Assembly: GCF_003353065.1 (NCBI RefSeq)
Contig: NZ_CP027806.1
Location: 1,691,353-1,755,352 of the forward strand
From: Cyclonatronum proteinivorum
GTDB lineage: Bacteria; Bacteroidota; Rhodothermia; Balneolales; Cyclonatronaceae
Length of the DNA: 64,000 bases
Direction of reading: 5' to 3'
Of the stretch, positions 1-7,854 are shown piece after piece. The position numbers were made by a program, and so were the translations under genes. Position 1 is the stretch's first letter. Every line of letters starts with the position of its first letter. The notes under the pieces were generated by a model. The model had not been told where the DNA came from, ran no database searches, and saw nothing but the letters and a program-made list of their open reading frames with translations.

Positions 1-2
1 GA

Positions 3-1520
3 CCGGAGCGCCAACTTACGGAAATACCGCAGCAATCCTTGCTGTATGCTACGGCTGGCTTCGGAAATTATGTGAGTCCTGAAGCAAAAGCGTACTTCAG
101 CCTGCCGCTTAGCGATCGCATGCGCCTGAGCGGCAATTTGGACTGGCTGTCCTCCGAAGGGCATTTAGAGGAAGGAAGCGTTGCCGGTGCCTTTCGCCGG
201 GCGCAGGGGGAAGCAACATTAAGCACCCGCCTCACGACCAACGGAAACCTGCTGGCATCGGTCCGCGGCAGGTCTGATTTTGCTGATCTGCAGGACCGCC
301 TGTTTAATACGGTGCCCATCGATTTGTATGTAATTGACGGGAGAAGTTCATTCGATAAGCTGGGCGCGAGTCTGGGTTGGGTGAGTCAGCGGAGTGTTCA
401 CGACCGGTTTGAGGCCTTCGTTCACTACGACCGAAGTACATTCGAAAGTTCCGCAGAACGCGAGCGTTTCAGGCCGCGAACGGGCTACAGGGCCGAAGCG
501 GACGAACACCGCTTTGGGGCACAAAGCGCCTTTTCATGGGCGGGCAGACAAATTGGTCATGTGTTCCTTGTTGAAGCCGAATTCGACGCTGCTTTATATG
601 AAACAAAGGCGGGTTGGTTCACCGACGTCCCGCTTGCCGATAAACTGGAGCGGGACTGGTTTGTTGCCGGTGCTGCCGCCTACTGGCAAAACGAGCTCTT
701 CACCGGCGACCGCCTGAAAGCCGGGGTTCGCTTTTTCTCAGGGCATGATCCGGTGCAGGAAGCGACCTTCATGGTGTATCCCTATGTGAACTGGCAGTAC
801 CGGCGAACCGGGTCACTTGAGATGGAAGCGGAGGTGTCCGGATACATGCGGAATAGTGGTCTTGAGCCGCTTGTAAAAGGTAACCGGACGCTTGCGGTGC
901 CTAACAGCCTGCAAAACGAGCGCACCTTTTATGGGAATTTTCAGGCAAGCTACCGTTTTGATGCCCTAATAACCGCTACGGCCGGTTTGCACGCGGCCTA
1001 CACCCTGCGTCCGGTTATGTACGCCCCTAATGCGCAGTTTGACGGAAGCACGAGCTGGGTTCAGCCGGAAGACTTATTCCTGATACGTCCCTCCGTCGGG
1101 GCCGCTTTAAACCTGAGGCCGCGCCTGCTCACGCTTTATGCCGACGCGCACTACAACATCACGGAAATGAGCAAAGCGGCAATCCCAACGGCAGCTGATA
1201 CCGATACATTTGCCGGACTTGAAAACTACAGAATCACCGCCGGGGTACGCTCAACACCTTTTGAGCATGCAAACATCAGTCTTTGGGCCGATCTGATTGG
1301 CACGCGAAAAGCCCTTGTTGCTGAAACCGCTGGTGACGGTTTCTTTTACCGAAATACCGGCAGTGTATTTCTGCTCAATGCACGGGCTGAATACCGCATA
1401 GACGGAAGGATTGGCTTTTACCTGAAAACCCTTAACATGCTGAATCAAAGTTACGAGATATGGGATGGTTATCAGGAGCGGGGGATTCAGGTATTTGGCG
1501 GACTGTCGGTCAGGCTTTAG
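3..1520 (+). CDS. TonB-receptor-like outer-membrane beta-barrel, 5' end outside window
   Basis: The frame is open to the first base of the window, so only the C-terminal part (about 505 residues) is present. The sequence alternates short aromatic/polar strands typical of an outer-membrane beta-barrel. It ends in a segment reading LNMLNQSYEIWDGYQERG and then a final strand closing on L, which resembles the last strands of TonB-dependent receptors of Bacteroidota. No plug domain or TonB box can be seen because the N-terminus is missing. An exbB-exbD-tonB set lies 2.1 kb downstream on the same strand, which fits a TonB-driven receptor. The substrate cannot be told. A non-TonB barrel transporter is the main alternative. 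Confidence 0.75.
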   Translation, partial: PERQLTEIPQQSLLYATAGFGNYVSPEAKAYFSLPLSDRMRLSGNLDWLSSEGHLEEGSVAGAFRRAQGEATLSTRLTTNGNLLASVRGRSDFADLQDRLFNTVPIDLYVIDGRSSFDKLGASLGWVSQRSVHDRFEAFVHYDRSTFESSAERERFRPRTGYRAEADEHRFGAQSAFSWAGRQIGHVFLVEAEFDAALYETKAGWFTDVPLADKLERDWFVAGAAAYWQNELFTGDRLKAGVRFFSGHDPVQEATFMVYPYVNWQYRRTGSLEMEAEVSGYMRNSGLEPLVKGNRTLAVPNSLQNERTFYGNFQASYRFDALITATAGLHAAYTLRPVMYAPNAQFDGSTSWVQPEDLFLIRPSVGAALNLRPRLLTLYADAHYNITEMSKAAIPTAADTDTFAGLENYRITAGVRSTPFEHANISLWADLIGTRKALVAETAGDGFFYRNTGSVFLLNARAEYRIDGRIGFYLKTLNMLNQSYEIWDGYQERGIQVFGGLSVRL

Positions 1521-1825
1521 TGCCTACGATTCGTCAGGAAACTTATTTATTGACAAAGCGATCATTTAAACCGACTTAGCCCTTTGCTTAACGCACGGGG
1601 CTGTAGATGCGGCGCCTAACGGCCTCCAAATAATATAATAGGCCCCCGCTTAAATTGAAATCAGCTGTCCGGAAAATCAGCTGTGTGCCGGCAGATAAGT
1701 TAAAGCAAATTTACTCATTAAATTTTGAAAATAGTGCCGTCAAAGGTTTATCTTCATTAACTTAGCGTGCTATCAAAATATGTCCGTTTGCATCAAGCTT
1801 AATTACAGCTTACGCCTTACCATTT
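1521..1825. other. Intergenic, AT-rich promoter-bearing gap
   Basis: This 305-base gap separates the barrel gene from the HU/SPOR gene. It is AT-rich, especially after position 1690, and probably holds the promoter of the downstream gene. I see no coding potential, clear terminator hairpin or repeat in it. Confidence 0.4.
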
Positions 1826-3382
1826 ATGCTAAAAGAAAGAATATACAGATCCTTAGCTGCTGAGATCAGAAACAAAGTCTTAAGAGAAAACAGGGCTTCG
1901 GTTGCCGGGCTGGGGCTGTTCGAACTGGAACGTAAGCAGGCAAAGGAAGAGGTTAAAGACGGGGAGGTTGTCATTCTGCCCCCTGTAAACCGGCTTAAGT
2001 TCTCCTATACATCTGAAATAGATGATATTGTTTTTTTTGAATCGCAGGCCGACCGGGTAGCCGGGGAGGCAAAGGCGAGCCGGCCGTTTACGGCGCAGGT
2101 GTTAAAAGAATTTTTTGCACAAGTTGAGCACTTACAGCCCGGAGAATATGTGCAGGCTGCGGGTTTAGGCGTTTTTCTTCATAAAAACGGGGAAGTTTCT
2201 TTTATACCCGACGATACCCTTGCACGAGAGGTAAACTATGAGTTTGCAGGTCAGCTTGCGGTGCGCATGAAAGAAGGGCGTCCGTCATATTTTATGCCCA
2301 AAACAGCTACGCCTGAACAGATGCTGGCGGGGTTCGCCAATGTTACCGATCGTCCGGTGCCTGTAAAAGCTAAGAAAGATCCAAAAACTGAAGATACGGC
2401 ACAGGGTAAGGCCTCTGAGGCAGCAGCGCCCGATCCGAAAGACCCCAAAGCAGCAGCTAATGAAGAAGCTGCAGCCCATGTGAGCGAAACTCAAACCAAG
2501 GGCGGTGATGATAATGAACCATCTGCGCCAATTTCAAAACCCATGGCTTCCCCTGTTCCGCCGGGTGACGGGCCGGGAAACAGAGACAGGCGGCGGAAAA
2601 AGAAAACACCAAAGCCTGCCGAAGACCTGATCTTTTTTGAGGAAGATTTCCCTGAGCCGAAGCGAAGAGAACAGTCCCTCACCCTGTTTAATAAGGTTGC
2701 GGCTGCTACCTCAGTTCTTATTCTCCTGGTGATTGTGGTCTATCTGCTCAATATTTATGACGTCCTTAGTTTTGGGTCAGACAGCAGAACCGTGCGTACG
2801 CAGCCCTTTGCTGATGTTGAGGCACCCATGCTGCGTTCAGGATCAAACAGCGCTCTGGAACGGGAAATTGAACGCTCACGGCAGGAAATCCGGCAGACCG
2901 GGACAGCACAGCCGCAGGGCACCGCGGAAGCGGACCAAACGGCAAGCACAACTACACCCGATCCTGATCCACGGGAGGGAACGGCTGCAGACACAGAAAT
3001 TCTGCCTGAGGGAGGGGGCGAAGACCTGCCTGAAGCACAGGATATATTCGTACCAGAACCACCTCCGCAACCCGAGATAGCCGCTGCTGATCCAGCGCCT
3101 GATTTCGGACTGACAGGGCAGATACAATCGTTTGATGTACGCCCTTTTGGTATTGTGCTGCACTCACTTGCATCTGAAGCGCTCGCGCTCGAAGAAAAAG
3201 CCAATTTTCAGGCTCAGGGCTTGCGCACTGTAATTTACCCGATTACAGACTCTGGTGGCGACACAAGGTGGCGGGTTTCGGTTGGTCAGTTTGAAACCAT
3301 TGAACATGCCCTCGAAGCCGCGCAGCTGCTTGACGAGCCGTGGCGATCCAATAATTTTATTTCACGGCTGCCTGCAGAGTAA
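1826..3382 (+). CDS. HU-like domain / transmembrane / SPOR domain protein
   Basis: The 518-residue protein has three visible parts. Residues 1 to about 145 resemble the HU-CCDC81-type DNA-binding-like fold of Bacteroidota, with paired repeats around VAGLGLFEL and AAGLGVFLH. A low-complexity acidic/basic linker follows (about 160-285). One transmembrane helix lies near residues 290-312, and after a second acidic, proline-rich linker comes a C-terminal SPOR-like domain (about 440-518). SPOR domains bind denuded septal peptidoglycan, so the predicted topology is cytoplasmic N-terminus and periplasmic C-terminus. A role linking division, envelope and possibly DNA is inference. The gene precedes exbB by 268 bases and may share its regulation. 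Confidence 0.8.
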   Translation: MLKERIYRSLAAEIRNKVLRENRASVAGLGLFELERKQAKEEVKDGEVVILPPVNRLKFSYTSEIDDIVFFESQADRVAGEAKASRPFTAQVLKEFFAQVEHLQPGEYVQAAGLGVFLHKNGEVSFIPDDTLAREVNYEFAGQLAVRMKEGRPSYFMPKTATPEQMLAGFANVTDRPVPVKAKKDPKTEDTAQGKASEAAAPDPKDPKAAANEEAAAHVSETQTKGGDDNEPSAPISKPMASPVPPGDGPGNRDRRRKKKTPKPAEDLIFFEEDFPEPKRREQSLTLFNKVAAATSVLILLVIVVYLLNIYDVLSFGSDSRTVRTQPFADVEAPMLRSGSNSALEREIERSRQEIRQTGTAQPQGTAEADQTASTTTPDPDPREGTAADTEILPEGGGEDLPEAQDIFVPEPPPQPEIAAADPAPDFGLTGQIQSFDVRPFGIVLHSLASEALALEEKANFQAQGLRTVIYPITDSGGDTRWRVSVGQFETIEHALEAAQLLDEPWRSNNFISRLPAE

Positions 3383-3650
3383 GTGCATACCTTATGTCAG
3401 GCCCGTGCGTTAGCCCGTGAGCAGATATGGGGTTAAGAGTGACTGTAGATGCCTGACTACGGCAAAACTTTGGCAGCTTCACCTGAGACCAACTGTTCGT
3501 TGTGGGTTCATGCAGGCGCCTCTGCAGCGTTTTTGAATAATCCGGTCTCACAATCATTTCAGTGTAAATTGCCTTATATTTGCGGCTTCTGTGTACATGG
3601 ACAAACGCTACAATCAAATTTCAGAGACCTTTCTCATTTTTTAGTTCCTT

Positions 3651-4421
3651 ATGATTCTTAATGCAGCCTCACCGGCCTTCCTTTTTGCAATAAGTCTGCT
3701 TCAATCCGCTGATGAAAATGCTGATGTAACCCTGCCTGCACAACTTTCCGAAGATGGCGGCATGTCGCTGCTGCAGCTGCTGATGCAGGGTGGGTATGTG
3801 ATGATCCCCATTACGATTCTGTCCTTCGTGGCTATTTATGTAATTGCAGAGCGCTGGAAGTTTCTGAAAGGATGTGTGATGCCGGCTGCCCCCTTTCTTA
3901 AAGCTGTTGAAGACATGCTTAGAAACGGGGAAACACGGGCCGCCCTGAATCATTGTGAACAGGTTGATAAGCCCCTTGGTCGTATTCTGAAACAAGGTAT
4001 TTCACGCCTGGGTCGTCCTATAGCTGATATTGAGGAAGGCATCAAAAACGCCGGTAAAAAGGAAATTTTTATGATGGAGAAGCGCATGGACTGGCTGGCG
4101 ACCATTGCCGGTGTCGCGCCGCTCATCGGTTTTTTGGGTACCGTAACGGGGATGATTCAGGCCTTTATGCAGATTCAGTCGCTGCAGGGTAATGTTAATC
4201 CCAGTGTGCTTGCCGGTGGTATTTGGGAGGCCCTTGTTACAACAGCTGCCGGACTCGCGGTCGGTATCTTTGCCTATTTCTTCTACAACTACCTGCTGAG
4301 CCGCATCAACCGCATGGTTTTCGAGCTTGAGATGGCGACCACTGAATTTATCGAGCTGCTTCAGAAACCGGCCAAAAAAGAGAAAGCAGCCGAAAAACCC
4401 CGTGATTTTGTAGCGCGATGA
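3651..4421 (+). CDS. exbB: ExbB/TolQ/MotA-family proton channel subunit
   Basis: This 256-residue inner-membrane protein has the ExbB/TolQ pattern: a first helix near residues 45-70 (GGYVMIPITILSFVAIYVIAE), a cytoplasmic stretch, and two C-terminal helices around GVAPLIGFLGTVTGMIQAF and ALVTTAAGLAVGIFAYFFYNYL. With ExbD it uses the proton-motive force to energise TonB. The ATG at 3651 was kept, although the Met at 3762 just before the first helix is a possible alternative start and the extra N-terminus is hydrophobic. The last four bases overlap the exbD start (ATGA), so the two are probably translationally coupled. TolQ is the alternative name, but a TonB homologue follows and no tolA/tolB is seen. 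Confidence 0.88.
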   Translation: MILNAASPAFLFAISLLQSADENADVTLPAQLSEDGGMSLLQLLMQGGYVMIPITILSFVAIYVIAERWKFLKGCVMPAAPFLKAVEDMLRNGETRAALNHCEQVDKPLGRILKQGISRLGRPIADIEEGIKNAGKKEIFMMEKRMDWLATIAGVAPLIGFLGTVTGMIQAFMQIQSLQGNVNPSVLAGGIWEALVTTAAGLAVGIFAYFFYNYLLSRINRMVFELEMATTEFIELLQKPAKKEKAAEKPRDFVAR

Positions 4422-4828
4422 ATTTCCGTTCTGAACATGAAGCCAAAAAGCCGCTCTCGGTTTTTACCCTTTCTTCGCTGACGGATATAGTACTTTTGTT
4501 GCTGATTTTCTTTCTGCTTACTTCATCCTTTGTTACCAATTTTGGAATCCGGGTGAATGTGCCCCGCGCGGAAAGCAGTGCACAGGTACAGCAGCAGTTT
4601 GTGAACGTAGCAATCACGCCGCAGGGAGAGTTTTTTCTGGATGGTGAGCGGGTTGCCCGCGAGCAGCTTGCGGTTCAAATCAGGGCCTTGCAGCAGCAAA
4701 GCGGGGTTACTTCACTCGTTATTAGAGCAGACCGCGACGCAACGGTTGATGACGCCGTGCATGTGATGAATATCGCCCAAAGCCTGAGCATGTCTGTGCT
4801 GATGGCAACCGAGCGGACGTTCCGCTGA
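4418..4828 (+). CDS. exbD: ExbD/TolR-family biopolymer transport protein
   Basis: The protein has 136 residues, usual for ExbD. It has one N-terminal transmembrane helix (about 18-40), preceded by the conserved [15 protein letters not shown] segment whose Asp is the expected proton-carrying residue, and a periplasmic C-terminal domain (about 55-136). It forms the motor complex with ExbB. It overlaps exbB by four bases and is followed by the tonB-like gene 61 bases on, making a compact three-gene unit. Confidence 0.9.
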   Translation: MNFRSEHEAKKPLSVFTLSSLTDIVLLLLIFFLLTSSFVTNFGIRVNVPRAESSAQVQQQFVNVAITPQGEFFLDGERVAREQLAVQIRALQQQSGVTSLVIRADRDATVDDAVHVMNIAQSLSMSVLMATERTFR

Positions 4829-4889
4829 GTCATCGGCTTCGGTCAGCACAGCCGGAGCATTTGCTGAGTCACCCTTTATTTTGACTCCT

Positions 4890-5744
4890 ATGAAAGATTT
4901 TTTTGAAAAGCTGTTTAATAGAGAAATCACGCAGGAAGAGCGTTTCGGGCTTGGTGTAAGCGTTGCAGCGCACCTTGTGCTGATTTTGCTGGCCTGGCTG
5001 ATTTTTAACCCCGAACCCGAACAGGACCGCATTGCGCTGATGGAGGTCACCCTTGGTGAGTTCGCGCAGGGCGCCCCGGTACCGCGCGCACCTGAACCCG
5101 AGCCTGAGCCTGTGCGACCGGAACCTACCCCCCCGCCGCCCCGGCCGACACCTGTGCCCCCGGCAGAAGCTACTACGCCGGTTGAGCTGCCGCAACAGCC
5201 GGAACCGGTAGTCAGTGAAGAGGTGATTGTGAGTCCGCCGGTCACGGAGATTGAGCCTGAGGTTATTCCGGAACCGGAGCCAGAGCCTGAACCCGAGCCC
5301 GAACCGGAACCGCTGCCTGAACCGGAACCTGAGCCCGAACCCGAAACAGAGCCTGATCCGACGCCGGAGCCCCGTCCGCGTGCAGGGTCGCTGATTAGCG
5401 GTCAGCCTGACAACCGTACGCAGGACGCGCAGCAGGAGGGCAGCGCGCGTGACCCAGACCGTTCGGCTCCCTACATTCTCGACTGGGAGGGTGACATCAG
5501 CCGGCAGCCGCAGGTGAATCCGCTGCCGAGATACACCGTTGATGTGGAAGGCGTTATCACGGTGCGTTTTGCCGTTCGGCCGGATGGTACCGTTGCTTCG
5601 GTCACGCCGCTGCGGCGTACCGATCCGCAGCTTGAAAATGAGGTCATCCGTACGGTTCGAAACTGGCGGTTTAACCGGCTGCCGTCCGGCGTACCGCAGG
5701 AGGTGCAGCACGGTACCGTGACCTTCCGCTTTGTACTTGACTAA
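4890..5744 (+). CDS. tonB: TonB-family energy transducer
   Basis: The start was put at the ATG at 4890; a TTG nine bases upstream is in frame but less likely. The 284-residue protein has one N-terminal signal-anchor helix (about 22-43). A long periplasmic linker of Pro-Glu repeats follows (about 65-165), then a C-terminal TonB domain (about 200-284) with [15 protein letters not shown] and RNWRF motifs. The Pro-Glu stretch is expected to be a stiff rod spanning the periplasm. It would carry energy from ExbB/ExbD to outer-membrane receptors such as the barrel at the window start. It closes the exbB-exbD-tonB unit and is followed by a strong terminator. Confidence 0.9.
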   Translation: MKDFFEKLFNREITQEERFGLGVSVAAHLVLILLAWLIFNPEPEQDRIALMEVTLGEFAQGAPVPRAPEPEPEPVRPEPTPPPPRPTPVPPAEATTPVELPQQPEPVVSEEVIVSPPVTEIEPEVIPEPEPEPEPEPEPEPLPEPEPEPEPETEPDPTPEPRPRAGSLISGQPDNRTQDAQQEGSARDPDRSAPYILDWEGDISRQPQVNPLPRYTVDVEGVITVRFAVRPDGTVASVTPLRRTDPQLENEVIRTVRNWRFNRLPSGVPQEVQHGTVTFRFVLD

Positions 5745-5755
5745 TCACAGGCAAT

Positions 5756-5802
5756 AAAAAAAGGAGACTTGATCCCGCTGGGAATGCAGGTCTCCTTTTT
5801 TT
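5756..5802 (+). terminator. Rho-independent terminator after tonB
   Basis: An AAAAAAAGGAGAC arm pairs with GTCTCCTTTTTTT across an 21-base loop region. It begins 11 bases after the tonB stop. The A/T-flanked stem would work on both strands, though only the plus-strand operon ends here. Confidence 0.9.
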
Positions 5803-5854
5803 GTTGGATGGGGTGAAACATTTCCCTACATGAATTTAACTGCTTTCAAAAAGA

Positions 5855-6340
5855 ATGAGTCCCAAAACCAAATCTGCAGTTGCCCTTATCATCGCGCTTG
5901 CACTGCCACAGCTTGCGGGTCTGCTGGGCGCGATCGCTACAGCGGATTCCGTCTCAACCTGGTACGTTGATGAGCTGAACAAGCCGGCTTTCACGCCGCC
6001 CGGTTTTGTGTTTCCGATCGTATGGCCGCTGCTGTACCTGTTCATGGGCATTGCAAGCTGGCAAATCTGGAAAACGCTGGGCGATCATCCCCTGGCCCGG
6101 AGAGCCCTTTGGCTGTACGGCATTCAGCTGCTGCTCAACACCCTGTGGTCGTTTCTGTTTTTCGGGCTGCGTATGCCGGGACTCGCTTTTGCGGAAATCC
6201 TGCTGCTTTGGTTGTTCATCGCCCTTACGATGGCCTACTTCTTCAAGATCAGGCGGTCGGCAGGATGGCTGTTCGTGCCCTACCTGCTGTGGGTGAGTTT
6301 TGCCACTGTGCTGAATGGCACGATATGGTGGATGAATTAG
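5855..6340 (+). CDS. tspO: TspO/MBR family membrane protein
   Basis: This 161-residue protein has five predicted transmembrane helices and the family's typical length. Recognisable signatures are WYVDELNKPAFTPPGFVFPIVWPLLY near residues 30-55 (the WY-x-L-KP-x-TPP-x-F-P-W pattern), LLLNTLWSFLFFG, and WVSFATVLNGTIWWMN at the C-terminus. TspO proteins bind porphyrins and related ligands in membranes and act in tetrapyrrole or stress responses; the role here is not shown. The gene sits alone between the tonB terminator and a convergent amine oxidase gene. Confidence 0.92.
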   Translation: MSPKTKSAVALIIALALPQLAGLLGAIATADSVSTWYVDELNKPAFTPPGFVFPIVWPLLYLFMGIASWQIWKTLGDHPLARRALWLYGIQLLLNTLWSFLFFGLRMPGLAFAEILLLWLFIALTMAYFFKIRRSAGWLFVPYLLWVSFATVLNGTIWWMN

Positions 6341-6350
6341 CCCGAAGCGC

Positions 6351-6447
6351 CAAACAAAAAAGCAAGGCGCCCCTGCCGATTTGGGGTTTCACAATCTGCC
6401 ACAGCTGACAGTGATGTGCACGGAGTTTCCCCCAAAAAATAAAAAGG
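6351..6447 (+). repeat. Dispersed ~95-bp repeat, copy A
   Basis: The copy carries the family landmarks in order: AAAAAAGCAAGG, then ATTTGGGGTTT, CAATCTGCCAC, AGTGATGTGCACGG and AGTTTCCCCCAAAAAATAAAAA. It fills the gap between two convergent genes. Related copies occur near 21841, 23807/26809 (split), 35243, 42236, 54280 and 63118. Confidence 0.8.
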
Positions 6448-6483
6448 CCTGACCTGGCAGGGAGTCGGTAGTAGGGGGGAGTT

Positions 6484-7758
6484 TTACGTTTTGGTACTTG
6501 CGTGTCTTATCATTGCCCGAACTGCTTCGAGGCTGCTTTCGAGGGCGCCGTGCACGGACTGATGGTGACCGCGGGTGTTCATGGCTTCGCCGGCGAAGTA
6601 GAGCCGGTTTGCGAGGGGACGGGCGGCGATGAAGCGGGCGTTGGCCATGCCGCAGGTGCTGTAGGAGTAGCCGCCGCGAATCCATGGGTGCGCGGTCCAG
6701 TTTTGGATGTGCGCGTCTTCGAAAAGCGGGGTAGCTTTGCCGTCGTACATTGTGTCGAGTTCGGTGAGGAGGGCGCTGATCATGGCTTCGTCGCTGTCAA
6801 GGGCGGCGATATTTTCGGCCTGATCGCCCATGAGGTAGGCGAGTAAAACGGGGGTGCTGCCTTGTTTGCCGTATTGCTCGTCGATGTAGGCCGCGCAGGT
6901 GCTGCCGCCGAAGGTGTTGGCTGCATAGAACCGCTCCCGGAATTTGAGGAAAACTTTGATGGCCGGTTCCATGCCGAGCTTCGAAAAGGCCTGCGTTTTG
7001 CTGAAGGGCAGCTCCGGACTGAAGCGTATATCGCCGGATTGCAGGATGGTGACGGGTACGGTGAGGATGACCGTGTCGGTCTGATAGGTGAAGCCTGAGC
7101 TGTCGGTGAGTACGACGCCTTCATCCCCGTAGGAAATGTGCGTGACCGGGCTGTTGTAGCGGATGAAATCCCTGACTTCTGCGAAGAGCTGCCGGTCGAC
7201 GAGGTCGAAGAAGGTGTCGCGGAATTTGTAATCGGTGTCGCCGGAGCGCCAGTCTTCGAATTCGAGCACGTTGTAGTAGGCCGAGAGCTTGTCCGGAGAG
7301 GCCCCGAGGTCGCCGGCAAGTGCGGTGAGTATGCCGTCGTATTCGGGCCCGAGCCCCTGTTCGCGGGCGTGCTGCGTGAAGCTGATGTCGGGGAGGTCGT
7401 CTTCTTCAAACAGCCCGAAATCAAAGGGCGGTTTTTTGCTCAGGCTGCCGTTCATCCAGAACTGTTCTTTGCTGCGGTCGGCTTTGATTTTGGCGCCCTG
7501 TTCTTTTACCCATTTTCCGGCAATGCTTTTTTTGCCGTGCAGCCACTGTGCGCCCAGGTCGATGGGGTAGTCAGCGAAACCTTCGAGTTTGGCGAGACGT
7601 CCGCCGTATACCGCACTTGCTTCCAGAATTTGGAAGGGGATATTGAGCTGTCTCAGGAGCCATCCGGCGTACAAACCCGCAGCGCCGGCACCTACGATGG
7701 TGACACTCCCGCGGAAGGATTTTTCCCGAAGTTTTTTGAGGATTTTTTTGGGTTTCAT
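6484..7758 (-). CDS. Flavin-dependent amine oxidase family protein
   Basis: This 424-residue protein has an N-terminal FAD-binding Rossmann motif (VTIVGAGAAGLYAGWLL) and the GGRL motif that contacts the flavin. It also has LGAQWLHG and a C-terminal FAD-closing motif (RLYFAGEAMNTRGHHQSVHGA), all as in the monoamine/polyamine oxidase family. The ATG at 7758 was chosen because a longer in-frame version would run into the terminator of the upstream gene (7794-7834). No signal peptide is visible after this start, so it is probably cytoplasmic. The amine or amino-acid substrate cannot be inferred. It converges on tspO across a dispersed repeat. Confidence 0.88.
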   Translation of the reverse strand: MKPKKILKKLREKSFRGSVTIVGAGAAGLYAGWLLRQLNIPFQILEASAVYGGRLAKLEGFADYPIDLGAQWLHGKKSIAGKWVKEQGAKIKADRSKEQFWMNGSLSKKPPFDFGLFEEDDLPDISFTQHAREQGLGPEYDGILTALAGDLGASPDKLSAYYNVLEFEDWRSGDTDYKFRDTFFDLVDRQLFAEVRDFIRYNSPVTHISYGDEGVVLTDSSGFTYQTDTVILTVPVTILQSGDIRFSPELPFSKTQAFSKLGMEPAIKVFLKFRERFYAANTFGGSTCAAYIDEQYGKQGSTPVLLAYLMGDQAENIAALDSDEAMISALLTELDTMYDGKATPLFEDAHIQNWTAHPWIRGGYSYSTCGMANARFIAARPLANRLYFAGEAMNTRGHHQSVHGALESSLEAVRAMIRHASTKT

Positions 7759-7793
7759 AAAATGATGGAGGGCTGAATGGGGCGTTTGAAATG

Positions 7794-7834
7794 AAAAAAG
7801 GGCAGGAAGTCCTCGGAACATCCTGCCCTTTTTT
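7794..7834 (-). terminator. Rho-independent terminator of the S9 peptidase gene
   Basis: The arms AAAAAAGGGCAGGA and TCCTGCCCTTTTTT flank a 13-base loop. It lies 21 bases beyond the stop of the minus-strand S9 peptidase gene. The symmetric A/T tracts would allow use from either side. Confidence 0.9.
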
Positions 7835-7854
7835 GATGGGATGTTGGGATGCTT

